This document shows positions 23,904 to 35,248 of a DNA stretch of 64,000 nt, one piece after another. The stretch is from Saxidomus purpurata. Lineage: Eukaryota > Mollusca > Bivalvia > Venerida > Veneridae. The DNA lies in NCBI GenBank assembly GCA_022818135.1, contig JAFMSR010000018.1, forward strand, positions 6,236,049 to 6,300,048. The letters are read 5' to 3'. Made by a program: the position numbers and the translations under genes. The first letter of the stretch is position 1. Each line of letters begins with the position of its first letter. Under the pieces are notes generated by a model. That model did not search any database, had not been told where the DNA came from, and worked only from the letters and a program-made list of their open reading frames with translations.

Positions 23904-24599
23904 ATAGAAAATCTTAAACATTGCTACGGTAACTGATACACAGGTTTTAATCCTGCACTTTTGTAGCGATAAATATTCGACAAAACAAGTTATACAGCAT
24001 AAATATACATACATGTATAAATAACTGTTTTACGATATGCTAATCATAGTGTTAAAACGTGCTAATAGAAAAGAGAAAAAAATGTACTATGGGCTTGAAT
24101 CACCTAATCGTACTCATAAACTGGATAAACTCTATATTCAGCATCTGTATCAAATATAAAGAAATAAAGGGAGTACTTTTCTCCCATGCGAAGGGCTTCT
24201 CAAACAGAATTTGTAGTAATACCGAAGTGTCAAGTCTAATATACGAAGGACGACTGTCATCATAAGGCCATGCTGACAGATGTTCTGCCAGTTTTTGACG
24301 TTTTAGTTAATGCATAATTACCTTTGCCAAATTTTAAATACATTCTGGAAGAAGCGGAAAACGTCCTTTCAGTGGATACCGATGAAGTGTTCATAGAAAT
24401 TAGATGGCGGACAATGTCGCTATACAATGGGCTCGAAGCGAACAGCAAGTTAAGAGAGACTCTCGAAAACTAAGATACTTAGATCGAAGATGCAGGGAAT
24501 TGCAGACTTTATTCCCAACAACGGGGAACAAGTCGTTCTCTTTTCGCATCGCATGTCATTATATCCCAGGTGAGATAAAATATTAGTTGACCCTCGGTT

Positions 24600-27500
24600 T
24601 CACACTTTTGAGATATCCAGTATGTTGAGAGAAATTTTGTCTAATCAAAAGAAATGTGTAAGAAGTGCATTTCATGTAATTAACAAACCTAGCAACAGTA
24701 ATGTTTAACATAACAGATATCCTTCCCACACTTCGCTTATTTTGATACACAATCGGCTGACACGCATGTGTTTTTGTAAACACTACATACATTACGTTAT
24801 GCTTCTTTCGGTTTCACCGCATGAGTTGTAAACGTTAGCAAACAAACTTGTCTTTTTTTTATAATGAGAGGTCGATTTTAAACGTTCTCTGAATATGCCA
24901 ATATACCTGAGTTTGAGCACAACCTGTCTGCCTTATGTTTATGAAAAAATATTTTCACAGGCTCAAAACACAATCCCAAAGGGCATGTCAGCAAACGCGG
25001 ATAATAAAAATGTTCAAACCTGGTACAATCGTGTCCAATGTCATTTTCAAGGTTATCTAAAAGTGTCAGCATTTGCCTCAGACGTCTGAGTTTTCAATTT
25101 TCAGGAGCTGTCGGTATAGCCTTTAAATTCATATTGACAAAACGTGTTCCAAACGGTAACTGTCGCTTCTTTGGAACTTTACCTACAATAACGTTTTATT
25201 ACGCTACGGTGTGGAAAGGATATAGACATAGTATTTTAGACAAGCATATCTTTACAGGTGGTCAGATGTTGACTGCAAGACTGTATTTATGCAAACATTT
25301 CCACGACTTCTAGGGCATCAAAAATAAAACTGGCAGATGAACGAATTTATTGATGTTCCTAGCACTGTTTTAAAGGATATCCACCTAGACATTACTTGCT
25401 TTGAACCTATGTTGCATTAGTCTACTAGACTTAGTAAGATAAAGATACAAATAATCGTCATGCAAGGGAAACAAACTTTTTTTGTCAATATGTTTTACCC
25501 GAATGACTCGTCGCCCTTACACAAAACGTAATCTATTTCTTGAATGTTTCATCACTCTGTATATATGTAAACCACATATGTACGTCTGCACTACACGCGA
25601 CTTTCATACAAAACAATGGATAACCTTTTAATTTAATTTCAAGTAACAAGATATTTAAGTTGCTTACTAGACATGTCCATATTGGCTGACGCAGAGTTAC
25701 ACGATACAATAAATTGATTTATCCCGTGTTTAAGATAATTAATGAGTTATTCAGTAAATTACATACAATTAGGATTAAAATGTATATAAATTATGAATAA
25801 TTATCAAAGTGAACATTCAATATTAAATATTTTTTTTGTTTAATCCATTGTATAGCAACAACAATTTCTAAAAAAAGGTCAATATTGTTATGTAATAATT
25901 TCGTCAATTTTTAATCCTGTTCACCGACTTTCCGGATGGGTGAACAATATATCCTAAGTTACACGTGTTGTACGTTTTCAACTCAAAATAACACTAGTGT
26001 CCGAAATAAGACGGCCAGTTAATATCTCTAATTGAAAAACATAAAATAGCCCGAATGTCAAATCAAGAAACGGAAAGGTCGATAGGTAATTAGAGGGCGG
26101 CGCAACAACAAGACCTTTCGCTTATATACACTGTTACAAAACAAAAATTATCTCTTTTTTTTCATTTTTCCAAGTGGATATTTGCAATCTATTACCACAG
26201 GTGGTTAGTCCTATCTCATATTTTTAATGTTTGATATGAATTGACAAATGGATTTTACTTTTGGCGTACTGTCTGTTCGCCTATGCGAACACTTATTTGC
26301 AGCTTAAATTAAATTTTCTTAGAGTTGTGTCAATAGTTTTATAACAAAATGTCGTACATCTTTCGAGTTCTCAAAAGATACTTAATCTGTATTATAATAC
26401 CGTATTGGCTCAAAGTTCAATTTCAAATAAGTGTTAAGTCGCGAGATGCGTTATCCGACATTACATTGTTCCAATGCGCATTAGATCTTATCATGAGAGC
26501 ATAAGGCGGTGGCCAGCCCTGTACATATTCTACCTGAAAGTTATTGTTGACTACGCAATTTGTTAAGTTTTAATATTGCTTTATAAACTTGTTATCTTAA
26601 AGTTATACAAAGTATGTGATATTAAATGATTGAAAATCGATTATTTTTGTAATATCTTAGTCGACAGAAAAAAAACACATTTTTGTGAAGTTCAGCTAGT
26701 ATGGTCATGTCACAGAATCGATCGTAGACCAGATAGTTGATGTTGAAATTGTTTAGAAGTTTGCAGACTTCTGGGAAATTAAATGTTTTTGATATTTACG
26801 AAATTTCAGAACGATTAGTTTCCGATTAGTTGATTTCCTGCACAATATATACTAAGGGGCGTTGGAAGTTTCGATTAGTGTATAAGTAAAAGCCAAACTG
26901 CAAAAACACTGTTGAATATCGTACACGTATCATAAATACTTTATCCTGATTGGCCTATAGCAAACATGTGCTGGGTACGTAAAAGTACAAGTAGATTTGA
27001 AAAATAACATGTAGACCTCCGCGAATTTCAAGATGTCATTTCTTTTATATGTTCGCATATTTTAACTTTTTTCTATGCTGTATACGATATAATTATTTGA
27101 GACAGATGATTCGGTCAATATAAACTTTTGCGGACCTGTGAAAAAAATGATATTGATCGGAACATTAGTCTATAAATGTGTAATGCAAATCCCAGCTGTC
27201 ATGCGTTTCCTTTTACGCTGCAAATCATCTTGATGGTACAAGTTATCTGACTTGACGAAAAGGGTGGCATATGACGTTCGTGTATTTACAATGTACATGC
27301 ACATATCAGACATTTTCCCTATAATGAAGTCATAATCACAGCACTGTGTACCCTGTAAGGTGACAGTTTTGGTATATGTTTTTTAGCATTAAAGAACATG
27401 GTCGTCGGCATAGAGAGCAACCTTGTTCCTGTTAGGTTTGGCAGTAAGTTATAAATGAATGGTAGAAACAGAAAAAGCGACTCTGTTTGTCCAATTTTCT

Positions 27501-27760
27501 GCAAGCTTCAGTTTGATTTCTTTTATTATATATATACTGTATTATGTACAGTTTAATGTTCATATGAATGTAAATTCGTAAAATAAAATAAAAGCATAAA
27601 ATAAAATCTTTGACTGGGTTTCCAAATTTCTTCTCAGTTGATGAGAAATGAAGTGATATTAGAGTTTTATTTTATGCTAACTATTGAAACTACTTTTTAG
27701 TAGTGCATATACATAATTTTGCTTTTGTTTTAATATGTATCATATAATAAAAAGAAAATT
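24600..27760. other. Gene-free remainder of unit II
   Basis: 24.6-25.8 kb pairs with 10.1-10.9 kb, and 27.2-28.4 kb with 11.8-12.6 kb. 25.8-27.2 kb has no partner in the window. Short open frames show no domain. Confidence 0.55.
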
Positions 27761-27761
27761 T

Positions 27762-27906
27762 GTTTGTTTTAAGTGGATATGGAATATGTCTCAACTCAAA
27801 ATGATACAATTTTCACATTTGAACATGTACTTCGCGCTCGTGAAAATATTACATTGTATCACCTCTCGGTGACATATATTCCATATCCACTCAAAACAAA
27901 CAAATA
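27762..27906. repeat. Long imperfect hairpin
   Basis: TTTGTTTTAAGTGGATATGG then AATATGTC is mirrored by GACATATATTCCATATCCAC then TCAAAACAAAC. Pairing continues inward over ATGATACAATTTT / ATTGTATCACC to arms of about 60 bp. This is MITE-like, with no ORF. Confidence 0.8.
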
Positions 27907-28551
27907 TCCTCTATATATTAGGGTTTGAAGAAATCAGCTGTCATGTTAGTAGAGTAAATATAAAGTAAGTGTTAGTATTTGCATTAAGATTAATTATTTC
28001 TACAATACGAGTTTTTTTAAGGTCGGGCGGATTGTAATTCGCTCCTAAATCGTTTCACTGTAACGCTTCGATAAAGCGAAAACTACGTTCACTTCCCGTG
28101 AGTATGTTAACTGTATCGTTGTTATGACATGTCCTGTTTCCAGATTTAAGTAATTTCTATATCGGTGCATTGTTATTGTAATTTATACAATTTACAGGTA
28201 TCTATGACTAAATGATATATCAGTCTACTCAAACAAAGTCACGTGTGTCAACGTGATTTGTATACTTTTTCATATTTAACCTGTAATTGGAGATTGCTAA
28301 GCATGGCTGATTTCTGGGGCGATTAATATTTGTTTACGATTGTACGCTTTGCATGATCGATATTTACTTCACGCATACACAGGTTGGGTTTATTGTACTC
28401 TAGACTATCGGTTTTCTTTACGTGAAATAATTTAAATTGTCTCTTAATATAATGGAAGTATTTCAACGTTTGTAAGTTTAAATCTTAACAACACGTATGA
28501 TAATTATTGTCAAAGTGGAGGATACTGAAAAATACTTTAGAATTTTTAAGT

Positions 28552-29463
28552 ATGAGTGATCAAGCTTATGTCGGAGGGAAACGTGCAGACGCGTCTGGAA
28601 CAACAAAGTGGAGTCAGAGGGGATGGAACCGGAAGACAGTGGCTGACATGACTGCGACACCTGATGATAAAATAAATGTGAAGGCATCTTCTGATGGACA
28701 TGACTGCTGGATAACTGGAATGGTTGCTTTGTCATCGACTGTGCTAGCATGTGTCGATAATACTAACAAGAAAATAAAACTCATCGATATTGAATCGAAG
28801 GACATTGTTTCTGAAATATCGTTGACAGGTTCCCCATGGGACGTTGCTGTTGCTGCGAATAATCAACTGGCGGTTACTGTTCCTGACGATACGAAGATAC
28901 AGTTTCTGACGTACGACGGTAGTTTAAGCAGCTTGTCAATGGGTGACAGTGTAATCGTCAATGGTGCATGCCGTGGAATAGCATACAGCAAGGACAGACT
29001 CGCTGTTACGTTCACGTCCCCTGAGAAAATAGAGATCTTGACACTGCAAGGTAAAGTGATACAACCGATACTGGTGGACATGTTTGGAAAGAGCTTGTTT
29101 AGTATGCCGGACTACATCACTGTAGATAAAGACGATACGTGTATTTTCGTGTCGGACTTACAGAAAGACTCCATTACAAAACTTGCTTTTACCGGTAAAG
29201 TTCTGGATACATACATTGACCATGAATTAGCAGGCCCGGAGGGTCTCTTCTTTTGTGGAGATGGTTCCCTGCTTGTAACCGGCGTGAAGAGAAATAATGT
29301 TTTCGTTATTACACCAAAAAACAGAAAGCTGAAAACGTTACTAAACGACAAATATGTTTCTGACAAGCCACAGACAATCTGCTTTATAGACGATAGTGGT
29401 TTATTGATCTTGAGCAACTATCGATCAAATGAGCTGAGCAGCTTCAAGGTTGCCATCGACTGA
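28552..29463 (+). CDS. NHL-like beta-propeller protein (TRIM C-terminal type)
   Basis: This 303-residue open frame starts at the first ATG (MSDQAYVGGK...). The open frame extends 15 codons upstream without an ATG. The body is a run of about six blades with the pattern 'LAVTVPDDTKIQFLTYDG' and 'IFVSDLQKDSITKLAFTGKV', ending '...LLILSNYRSNELSSFKVAID'. This is the C-terminal propeller of bivalve TRIM56/TRIM71-like proteins, which act in ubiquitination, RNA binding or innate immunity. No RING, B-box or coiled coil is present upstream. A possible acceptor (GAATTTTTAAG just before ATG) would make this a 3' exon. Alternatively it is a standalone propeller or a retrocopy fragment. It sits immediately beyond the end of the second segmental-duplication unit, and a hAT element follows about 210 bp after the stop. 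Confidence 0.8.
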   Translation: MSDQAYVGGKRADASGTTKWSQRGWNRKTVADMTATPDDKINVKASSDGHDCWITGMVALSSTVLACVDNTNKKIKLIDIESKDIVSEISLTGSPWDVAVAANNQLAVTVPDDTKIQFLTYDGSLSSLSMGDSVIVNGACRGIAYSKDRLAVTFTSPEKIEILTLQGKVIQPILVDMFGKSLFSMPDYITVDKDDTCIFVSDLQKDSITKLAFTGKVLDTYIDHELAGPEGLFFCGDGSLLVTGVKRNNVFVITPKNRKLKTLLNDKYVSDKPQTICFIDDSGLLILSNYRSNELSSFKVAID

Positions 29464-29676
29464 AACAGAAGCTGCAAATATATTGGAAGTGATATTCAAA
29501 CAAAACAATTCAACATTAAGTTATAAAATGTAGTCATAAGTATAGTTATAAAATATAATTGTTGTTAACGTTGTTAAATGTAATTATTGTTTCGTGCGCT
29601 GGATGTTGTTGAACATATTAAATTCAATGACGGATTTAATAACTTAACTCTGACAGAGTGATATAACACTTATGAC

Positions 29677-30478
29677 TATGGATGGCAACGAGTAGCCGGT
29701 TAACCGGCTACTCTATTGAACGTCTGAGTACTCGGTTAGCAAAACGTTAATCGAGTACTCGACAAAAAATTTAAAGTTGCAAAAATCGTCTCATACATTA
29801 AGTCGTAAATCATCGCTAGTTGATTCCTCTAATCTCGTCATTATTCTTATTCGGGATCGTTATCTAAACACGCAAGGTAATGTGCGAAAATTACATTGTT
29901 TAATCAGCTAAGTGCATGCAATATACGAGTTGATAGTTTGGCATGCGGGTATTGCTATTCCATTTATGATCTTAACAAGATGGTATAGCCATACAATTTT
30001 AATATTTACAGTTTGTTCAAAATAAAGTGAATGATAGGAATTACACTGTGACGCTTCAAAAAAACTGTCTATGCGGGACTTGTAATTTGAAGTCTTAATA
30101 ATTGAATAAGCTAATTATGCCGGTATTTTAACACGTGTGTGGAGATAAAGATAATTATTACTAATCAGCAGAAAAATGTTACTCATTTTTCTTAATTTCT
30201 TATATATTTTATTTAGTGATCTTTAAAAGTCTCTTTTCAAAATAAATTTCTAAATAATCTGTACACTTGTCAATATTATGAGTCAAATTTAAAATATGCC
30301 TCTGTCGTTATCGTCTGCTTGGAAGTATTTCAAACGGTTCATAACAAAGTCAAAGATAGTCCATTTACTCTATTACAAAATGTGTATGTCGATCACGGGA
30401 ATGCTTGTTTTCGGAGTACTCGATCGGAAGAAGGACCAAGTAATCGAATATCAAATTTGGAACTCGTTGCCATCCCTA
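29677..30478. mobile_element. Non-autonomous hAT element with intact 8-bp target duplication
   Basis: The ends are TATGGATGGCAACGAG and CTCGTTGCCATCCCTA. The direct flanks CTTATGAC at 29669-29676 and 30479-30486 are identical, the 8-bp duplication expected of hAT transposition. Subterminal GTAGCCGGTTAACCGGCTAC and GAGTACTCG palindromes are present near the left end. The element is 802 bp with no transposase; the two short frames inside are not hAT-like. Confidence 0.93.
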
Positions 30479-30489
30479 CTTATGACAGA

Positions 30490-31190
30490 CACAGTACAGA
30501 GATTAAGGACAATGCTTATTTATCTTTTATACTCCTTAACCATTCTGCTAATAGTCAACTCATAATAAAAAACAAATGAAATAGGTACTAGTTTTGTGTA
30601 AAACTCACGATTGGTCACCGATGATGAAAAAGTAAGTGATAAACTTTCTGCCTTCCTCTGTTCGTAACGTGCCTGGATTTAAAAGTGAAAAGACAACTGA
30701 ATCTATATTACGGTTACAAATGTACCAAAAAAGAGATTCTGATACCCTATTTGAATACTATTACAAAGGATAAAATAGAAAGAATCCGGTCAGGTTTTTA
30801 AAGTTTTAGGAAAGGTCTTTAATACCATTTGAAGCTGTTCCGATGTAAATCTGAACTCGTGTCCATTTCATTAGCAAGAATTTATATCTAAGAATGTGCA
30901 ACAAACATCTGTGTTATTTCAATGTATTGCACGTATCATTTTAAAGCACGTTTGAGCCTATCATTGAATTATGCAGCAATAGTCAAATAGCGACTTAGCT
31001 GTGATCTGGCAGCCTCTTTGGAGAACTTCGATCTCGGAAATTATTATGTTTAACTGACGTTTTTGCTACTTGCCTTTATTGGTAGAGGGTATTTAAGGCC
31101 AAAAATGGCAAATAAGATGATATGATGCTCCTGTATTTGATGATCTTTGCTGCTCTTTAGAAGAACATCCAACCACAGGATATTCAGGTA
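30490..31190. other. Gene-free stretch
   Basis: No domain or repeat was recognised apart from a TAGAGGGTATTTA word at 31084-31096 that recurs inverted at 34244-34256. Confidence 0.5.
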
Positions 31191-31830
31191 TCAGTATAAA
31201 CACACTATTACTGGTCTGCAAATGGGCTGGCAATGACTATTGCCACTACATGAAGCTTCTGGCAACCATCTCAAGGTTTCATATTGATAAACACTATAAA
31301 CCAAAGGGTCTTCTTAGATACATTACAATTCTCCTTCTATTTAACTCAAATGATATCAAGCTCAACCCAGGTCCGGCTCATACTGACAGCACCATTTACT
31401 CATGCATCACCTGTGATAAACAAGTCACATGGGGCGAGCGGTAGTTTGCGACACGTGTGACCAGTGATATCACACCGACTGTCAGGACGTTCACACAGAC
31501 ACCTACATTATTCTGAGTGACAAAAGTTCTATCAGGTGGGACTGCATTATTTGTAACAACCCAAATTACTCCACCATTTGTTTTGATCTCCACTCCATCT
31601 CATCTAGTACACTGCCGATCAGTTCTACAAGTCTGCCAAGCCCAGACTCGAGCCGTCACATAAAACCTCAGCATTCATCCACTCCTGATTGTAAAACGGC
31701 ATATTCAAAGAAGTCGAAGACGACAGCTCATCCACCAATTTGTATCCTCGACATCAACTGCTAGTCAATTAAGAAAAAGCAGGATAGAATTGAGAACACC
31801 ATATAATGTACCAAGCCTGATCTTATCATG

Positions 31831-31939
31831 GAAACAGAAAAACAAAAAAACAAAAAATAATATCAAACAGGGAATGCCACGTACCAAAAACGCAGCCTCC
31901 CCAAAACGAGCCCCACAGCACCCAGAAGTGCACACCACC

Positions 31940-31977
<38 letters not shown>

Positions 31978-32111
31978 CACACGACACACACACACAACCA
32001 CGCACACACACACACACACACACACCACCACCAACACACACTAGCATACAAAGCAAACACACGAGGACAAAACGAACAATTAAAGGAACACAGTGGGGCA
32101 CCGCCTTGGAA
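31831..32111 (-). mobile_element. 5'-truncated copy of the GT-tailed retroelement
   Basis: On the minus strand this reads TTCCAAGGCGGTGCCCCACT, then (GT)n, then GTGCACTTCTGGGTGCTGTG, CATTCCCTGTTTGATAT and a T-rich end. It is the same sequence as the plus-strand 38190-38540 tail. It lies inside the LINE endonuclease frame, so it is a secondary insertion. Confidence 0.82.
31940..32040 (+). repeat. (AC)n microsatellite, interrupted
   Basis: AC dinucleotides with interruptions by G, CC and ACCACCACC. It is internal to the truncated retroelement tail. Proteins of alternating residues read from it are artefacts. Confidence 0.95.
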
Positions 32112-32324
32112 GGTTGGACCTGGTTGGACCCATCTATAACTGACAACCAGATATTTCCTTCCAACTTCAAATTATGGCAAAAGGATTCGCATACAGGTAC
32201 GGGACGCCCTAGGGGCGGCATACTTTTAGCCATCAGAGACAGTCTACTTAGTACAGCTGTACCAGAGCTACATACTGATTGTGAGATCATCTGGGCTAAG
32301 ATTAATCTGGCGGGTTCTAAAACA

Positions 32325-33472
32325 AGAGGGCCAAGATGGCCCTATATCGCTCACCTTGGTACAAGTCCACTTGCCTGGTGGAAGATCACTAGATAATGTT
32401 ATATACCAAATAAGTTTTCCTATATACGCCTTTGTAAAACAAATGACCCCCCCCCCCTCCCGGGCAAGGTCAATTTTGACCCCAGGGGCATAATTTGAAC
32501 AAACTTTGAAGATGTCTACTAGGCAATGCTACATGCCAAATATCTTAGCTCTAGGCCTTGTGGTTTCAAAGAAGAAGATTTTTAAAGTTTTTACTATATA
32601 AGTCTATGTAAAACTAAGTGACCCCCGTGCGGGGTCAATTTTGATCCAAGGGTCATAATTTGAACAATCTTGGTAGAGGTCCACTACACAATGCTACATG
32701 CCAAATATCTAAGGTCTAGGCCTTGTGATTTCAGAGAAGAAGATTTTTAAAGTTTTTCCTACATAAGCCTATGTAAAACTAAGTGACCCCCCGTGCGGGG
32801 TCAATTTTGATCCGGGGCTCATAATTTGAACAATCTTGGTAGAGGTCTACTAGCCAATGCTACATGCCAAATATCTAAGCTGTAGGCCTTGTGGTTTCAG
32901 AGAAGAAGATTTTTAAAGTGTTTCCTATATATTCCTATGCAAAACTAAGTGACCACCCCCGCGGGGTCAGTTTTGACCCGGGGTCATAATTTGAACAATC
33001 TTGGTAGAGGTCCACAAGACAATGCTACATGCCAAATATCTTAGCTCTAGGCCTTGTGGTTTCAGAGAAGAAGATTTTTAAAGTTTTTCCTATATATGCC
33101 TATGCAAAAACTAAGTGCCCACCCGCGCGGGGTCAATTTTGACCCGGGGATCATAATTTGAACAATCTTGGTAGAGGTTTACTAGACAATGCTACATGCC
33201 AAATGTCTAAGCTCTAGGCCTTGTGGTTTCAGAGAAGAAGATTTTTAAAGTTTTTCCTATTTGTTGCCATAGCAACCAGAGTTCTGCATGGAATGGAATT
33301 CTTTGAACAATTTTGGTAGAGCTTCATGCAAGGAGCATTCCTTCATAGTTTTATCAACATTGGCCTAGAGGTTTCAGAGGAGATGTCATTTGAATCAAAA
33401 TGTTGACGGACGACGGACGACGGACAATCATCGATCAGAAAAGCTCACCCTGGCGTAGCCAGGTGAGCTAAT
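32325..33472 (+). mobile_element. Near full-length mollusc interspersed repeat with about 166-bp internal units
   Basis: It starts AAGAGGGCCAAGATGGCCCT and ends GTAGCCAGGTGAGCTAATAA. Internally the block AAACTAAGTGACCCCC to TTTTTCCTATATAxGCCTAT repeats at 32611, 32776, 32942 and 33108, a period of 165-166 bp. Each carries GGTCAATTTTGA, GCTACATGCCAAATATCT and TAGGCCTTGTGGTTTCAGAG. It has no ORF. It interrupts the LINE endonuclease. Its first 300 bp are nearly identical to 62695-62998. Confidence 0.88.
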
Positions 33473-33775
33473 AACTCTACTTCTGCTCATTTCACAATCA
33501 AAAACTAGCGACGGACACAGTCTTACCCAGTTTGACGAATCTGAGTATATCGAGAAGCATCCATCATCGATGCTACTATCATTATTGGCGGTGGGACTTT
33601 AATTAAAGATGGGACTGGAAATCCAAAACGTTGAAATCAAATGCCTCACAGTCTAAAGTCTAGCATTAACCTTCACATTCCACACACAATGGCAAGATTA
33701 AAAGACTCTGCACCTTGGATTACTCCTGATCAAGAAACTTGTGAAGAAAAGAGAGAAAAAACTCACTGCAGCACA

Positions 33776-34519
33776 AAATTGCAGTTTGATGACTAAATGT
33801 CCTTTTAAACATTTATTTAGTCATCTTTTTACACAAGGAATTAATTTATTGCATCTTTGTGTAAAAGTGTAATAAATAAAACTAAAGATATACATAACTT
33901 AATGCGACATCTGGCTTAATATTACAAAATTATTTTTTTGGCGGCCATCTTGGATTTTGGCGGCCATATTTGAATTTTACTGACATGAGTGTGTGTCTTA
34001 ATAACAGGTTACACACTGAACTAGCATTGTGCAAAGTTTTTACCTTTACAGATGATTTAGAAAAAAGTTATGAGCGGATTCCAGAAATTCTTAGTTTTAT
34101 TTAATTTTTTCAACTTTTCACCCCAAAAAAAGGAATTTCGCACCAGCAGATTTTAGTAGATTCTGGTATGTAAGCTCGTATTAAGCTAAATATCACACGT
34201 GCCAAAAATCATTTCTGTAGGATTTAATTCCCCTATTTTTCATAAATACCCTCTACTATATGTATATGCATCATCTTATATCGTATTATAAAATAAAACC
34301 ATTGACAATTTTACCATTTTTTTCTTTATATCCGCATGAAATGAAATGTTCCTTGGTAAGTCTTGGAATTCTTTTTTGAAATGCGAATACAATATTCTTT
34401 GAAATACTTGAAATGTTTATCGAACAGACGACTGACATACAATGTATTTAAAGTTATTCTTTCTTTGCTTCTACTTTCCAAATTCGGCCGATGAATGACA
34501 TTTGGTCAGTCACTATGAT
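33776..34519. other. Gene-free stretch
   Basis: It includes a GGCGGCCATCTTGG / GGCGGCCATATTTG pair near 33940-33970 and a hairpin TTTACACAA..GG...TTTGTGTAAA at about 33828-33868. No coding signal. Confidence 0.5.
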
Positions 34520-34630
34520 TTTCGAAGTTTTCCCTGTATAAGCCTATGTGAAATCAGGTGTCCCCCGAGCAGGGTCAATTTTGAACCGGGGGTCATGATT
34601 TGAATAATCTTTTGGTAATGCTTGTATGAG
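34520..34630 (+). repeat. Fragment of the mollusc interspersed repeat
   Basis: GTATAAGCCTATGTGAAATC, then GGGTCAATTTTGAACC and GGTCATGATTTGAATAATCT match one internal unit of 32325-33472. Confidence 0.7.
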
Positions 34631-34639
34631 ATGAGTAAT

Positions 34640-35005
34640 GACGTTTGATAATGCATCTTGGAGTGGACTCAGAACAGTACAGACTTTTAATAATACATCT
34701 TAGAGAAGAGTAGATAGTTTTAATGCGTCTTGGAGGACGTGTTGGAGGAGAGAAGATACTTTTAGTAATACGTCTTCGAGGAGAATAGAGACTTTTCGTA
34801 AAACGTCTCGGAGTAGAGACTTTTGGTAAGAGTAAAGACTTTTGGTAATACGTGTTGGAGGAGAGTAAAGACTTTTGGTAATACGTGTTGGAGGAGAGTA
34901 AAGACTTTTGGTAATACGTGTTGGAGGAGAGTAAAGACTTTTGGTAATACCTGTTGGAGGAGAGTGAAGATTTTTGATAATACGTTTAGACTAGAGTAGA
35001 GACTT
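34640..35005 (+). repeat. 33-bp minisatellite
   Basis: The unit GACTTTTGGTAATACGTGTT (GGAGGAGAGTAAA) has exact 33-bp spacing at 34837, 34870, 34903, 34936 and 34969. More degenerate, variably spaced copies lie to the left from about 34640. Confidence 0.93.
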
Positions 35006-35159
35006 TAAAAATTAAAAAACAAGCACAACAGTCTCTGGATATATCATAGAACACAATCAAATGTAATTTTATGTACATGTACATGTAGACATAGAACTAG
35101 ATCTATACACATATAATACTGTGAATAGGAAATAACTGAATTGCTGCCACATATAGAGG

Positions 35160-35248
35160 TCAGTTAGCTTAGCTTTCAGAGCAAGTCATGCCTATTATCT
35201 TTAATATATATTTGGCTTATAGGTCGACTCGAGTTCAAATCCCGATAT
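35160..35248 (+). repeat. tRNA-like sequence (SINE head or tRNA pseudogene)
   Basis: An A-box-like TTAGCTTAGCTTTCAGAGCA and a B-box-like GAGTTCAAATCCCG are spaced too far apart for a normal tRNA without an intron or long variable arm. GTCA/TGAC ends could pair. It is likely SINE-derived. Confidence 0.5.

Larger units (their letters stand above)
15755..28430 (+). repeat. Segmental duplication, unit II
   Basis: This is the direct-order partner of unit I. It is longer because of a Tc1 insertion (16472-17619), expanded GGTCAAGGTCAC arrays (17.9-19.2 and 21.0-21.9 kb) and extra sequence at 25.8-27.2 kb. Unit II ends about 120 bp before the propeller ORF at 28552. No such ORF follows unit I. Confidence 0.85.
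31195..33775 (+). pseudogene. Dead LINE (non-LTR retrotransposon) with PHD-type finger and endonuclease, split by two insertions
   Basis: The frame from 31250 reads a hydrophobic stretch and a 2A-like motif DIKLNPGP (31352-31375). A Cys4-His-Cys3-type finger follows (CITCDKQV; after a frameshift VVCDTCDQ, stop, YHTDCQ, WDCIICNN). A Ser/Pro linker leads to the endonuclease start (31740-31830). The endonuclease resumes at 32112 (WLDPSITDNQIFPSNF; GGILLAIRDSLLST; LHTDCEIIWAKINLAGSKT) and again at 33475-33770 with many breaks (TIIGG; SAPWITPD). It was interrupted first at 31831-32111 and then at 32325-33472. No reverse transcriptase of this LINE remains. Confidence 0.75.

Noticed and set aside
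28614..29417. Three minus-strand frames
   Set aside because: Antisense shadows of the propeller ORF, low-complexity and without domains.
31765..32290. Overlapping open frames of Cys/Val or Thr/His
   Set aside because: They are translations of the (AC)n microsatellite in the retroelement tail, not proteins.
31084..34256. A 3.2-kb DNA transposon bounded by TAGAGGGTATTTA inverted words
   Set aside because: The match is only about 13 bp and the flanks are not collinear beyond it; no target duplication was seen. It remains a coincidence unless other copies are found.
35160..35248. Functional tRNA gene
   Set aside because: The A and B boxes are present, but the acceptor stem is incomplete and the middle is too long and AT-rich; more likely SINE-derived.
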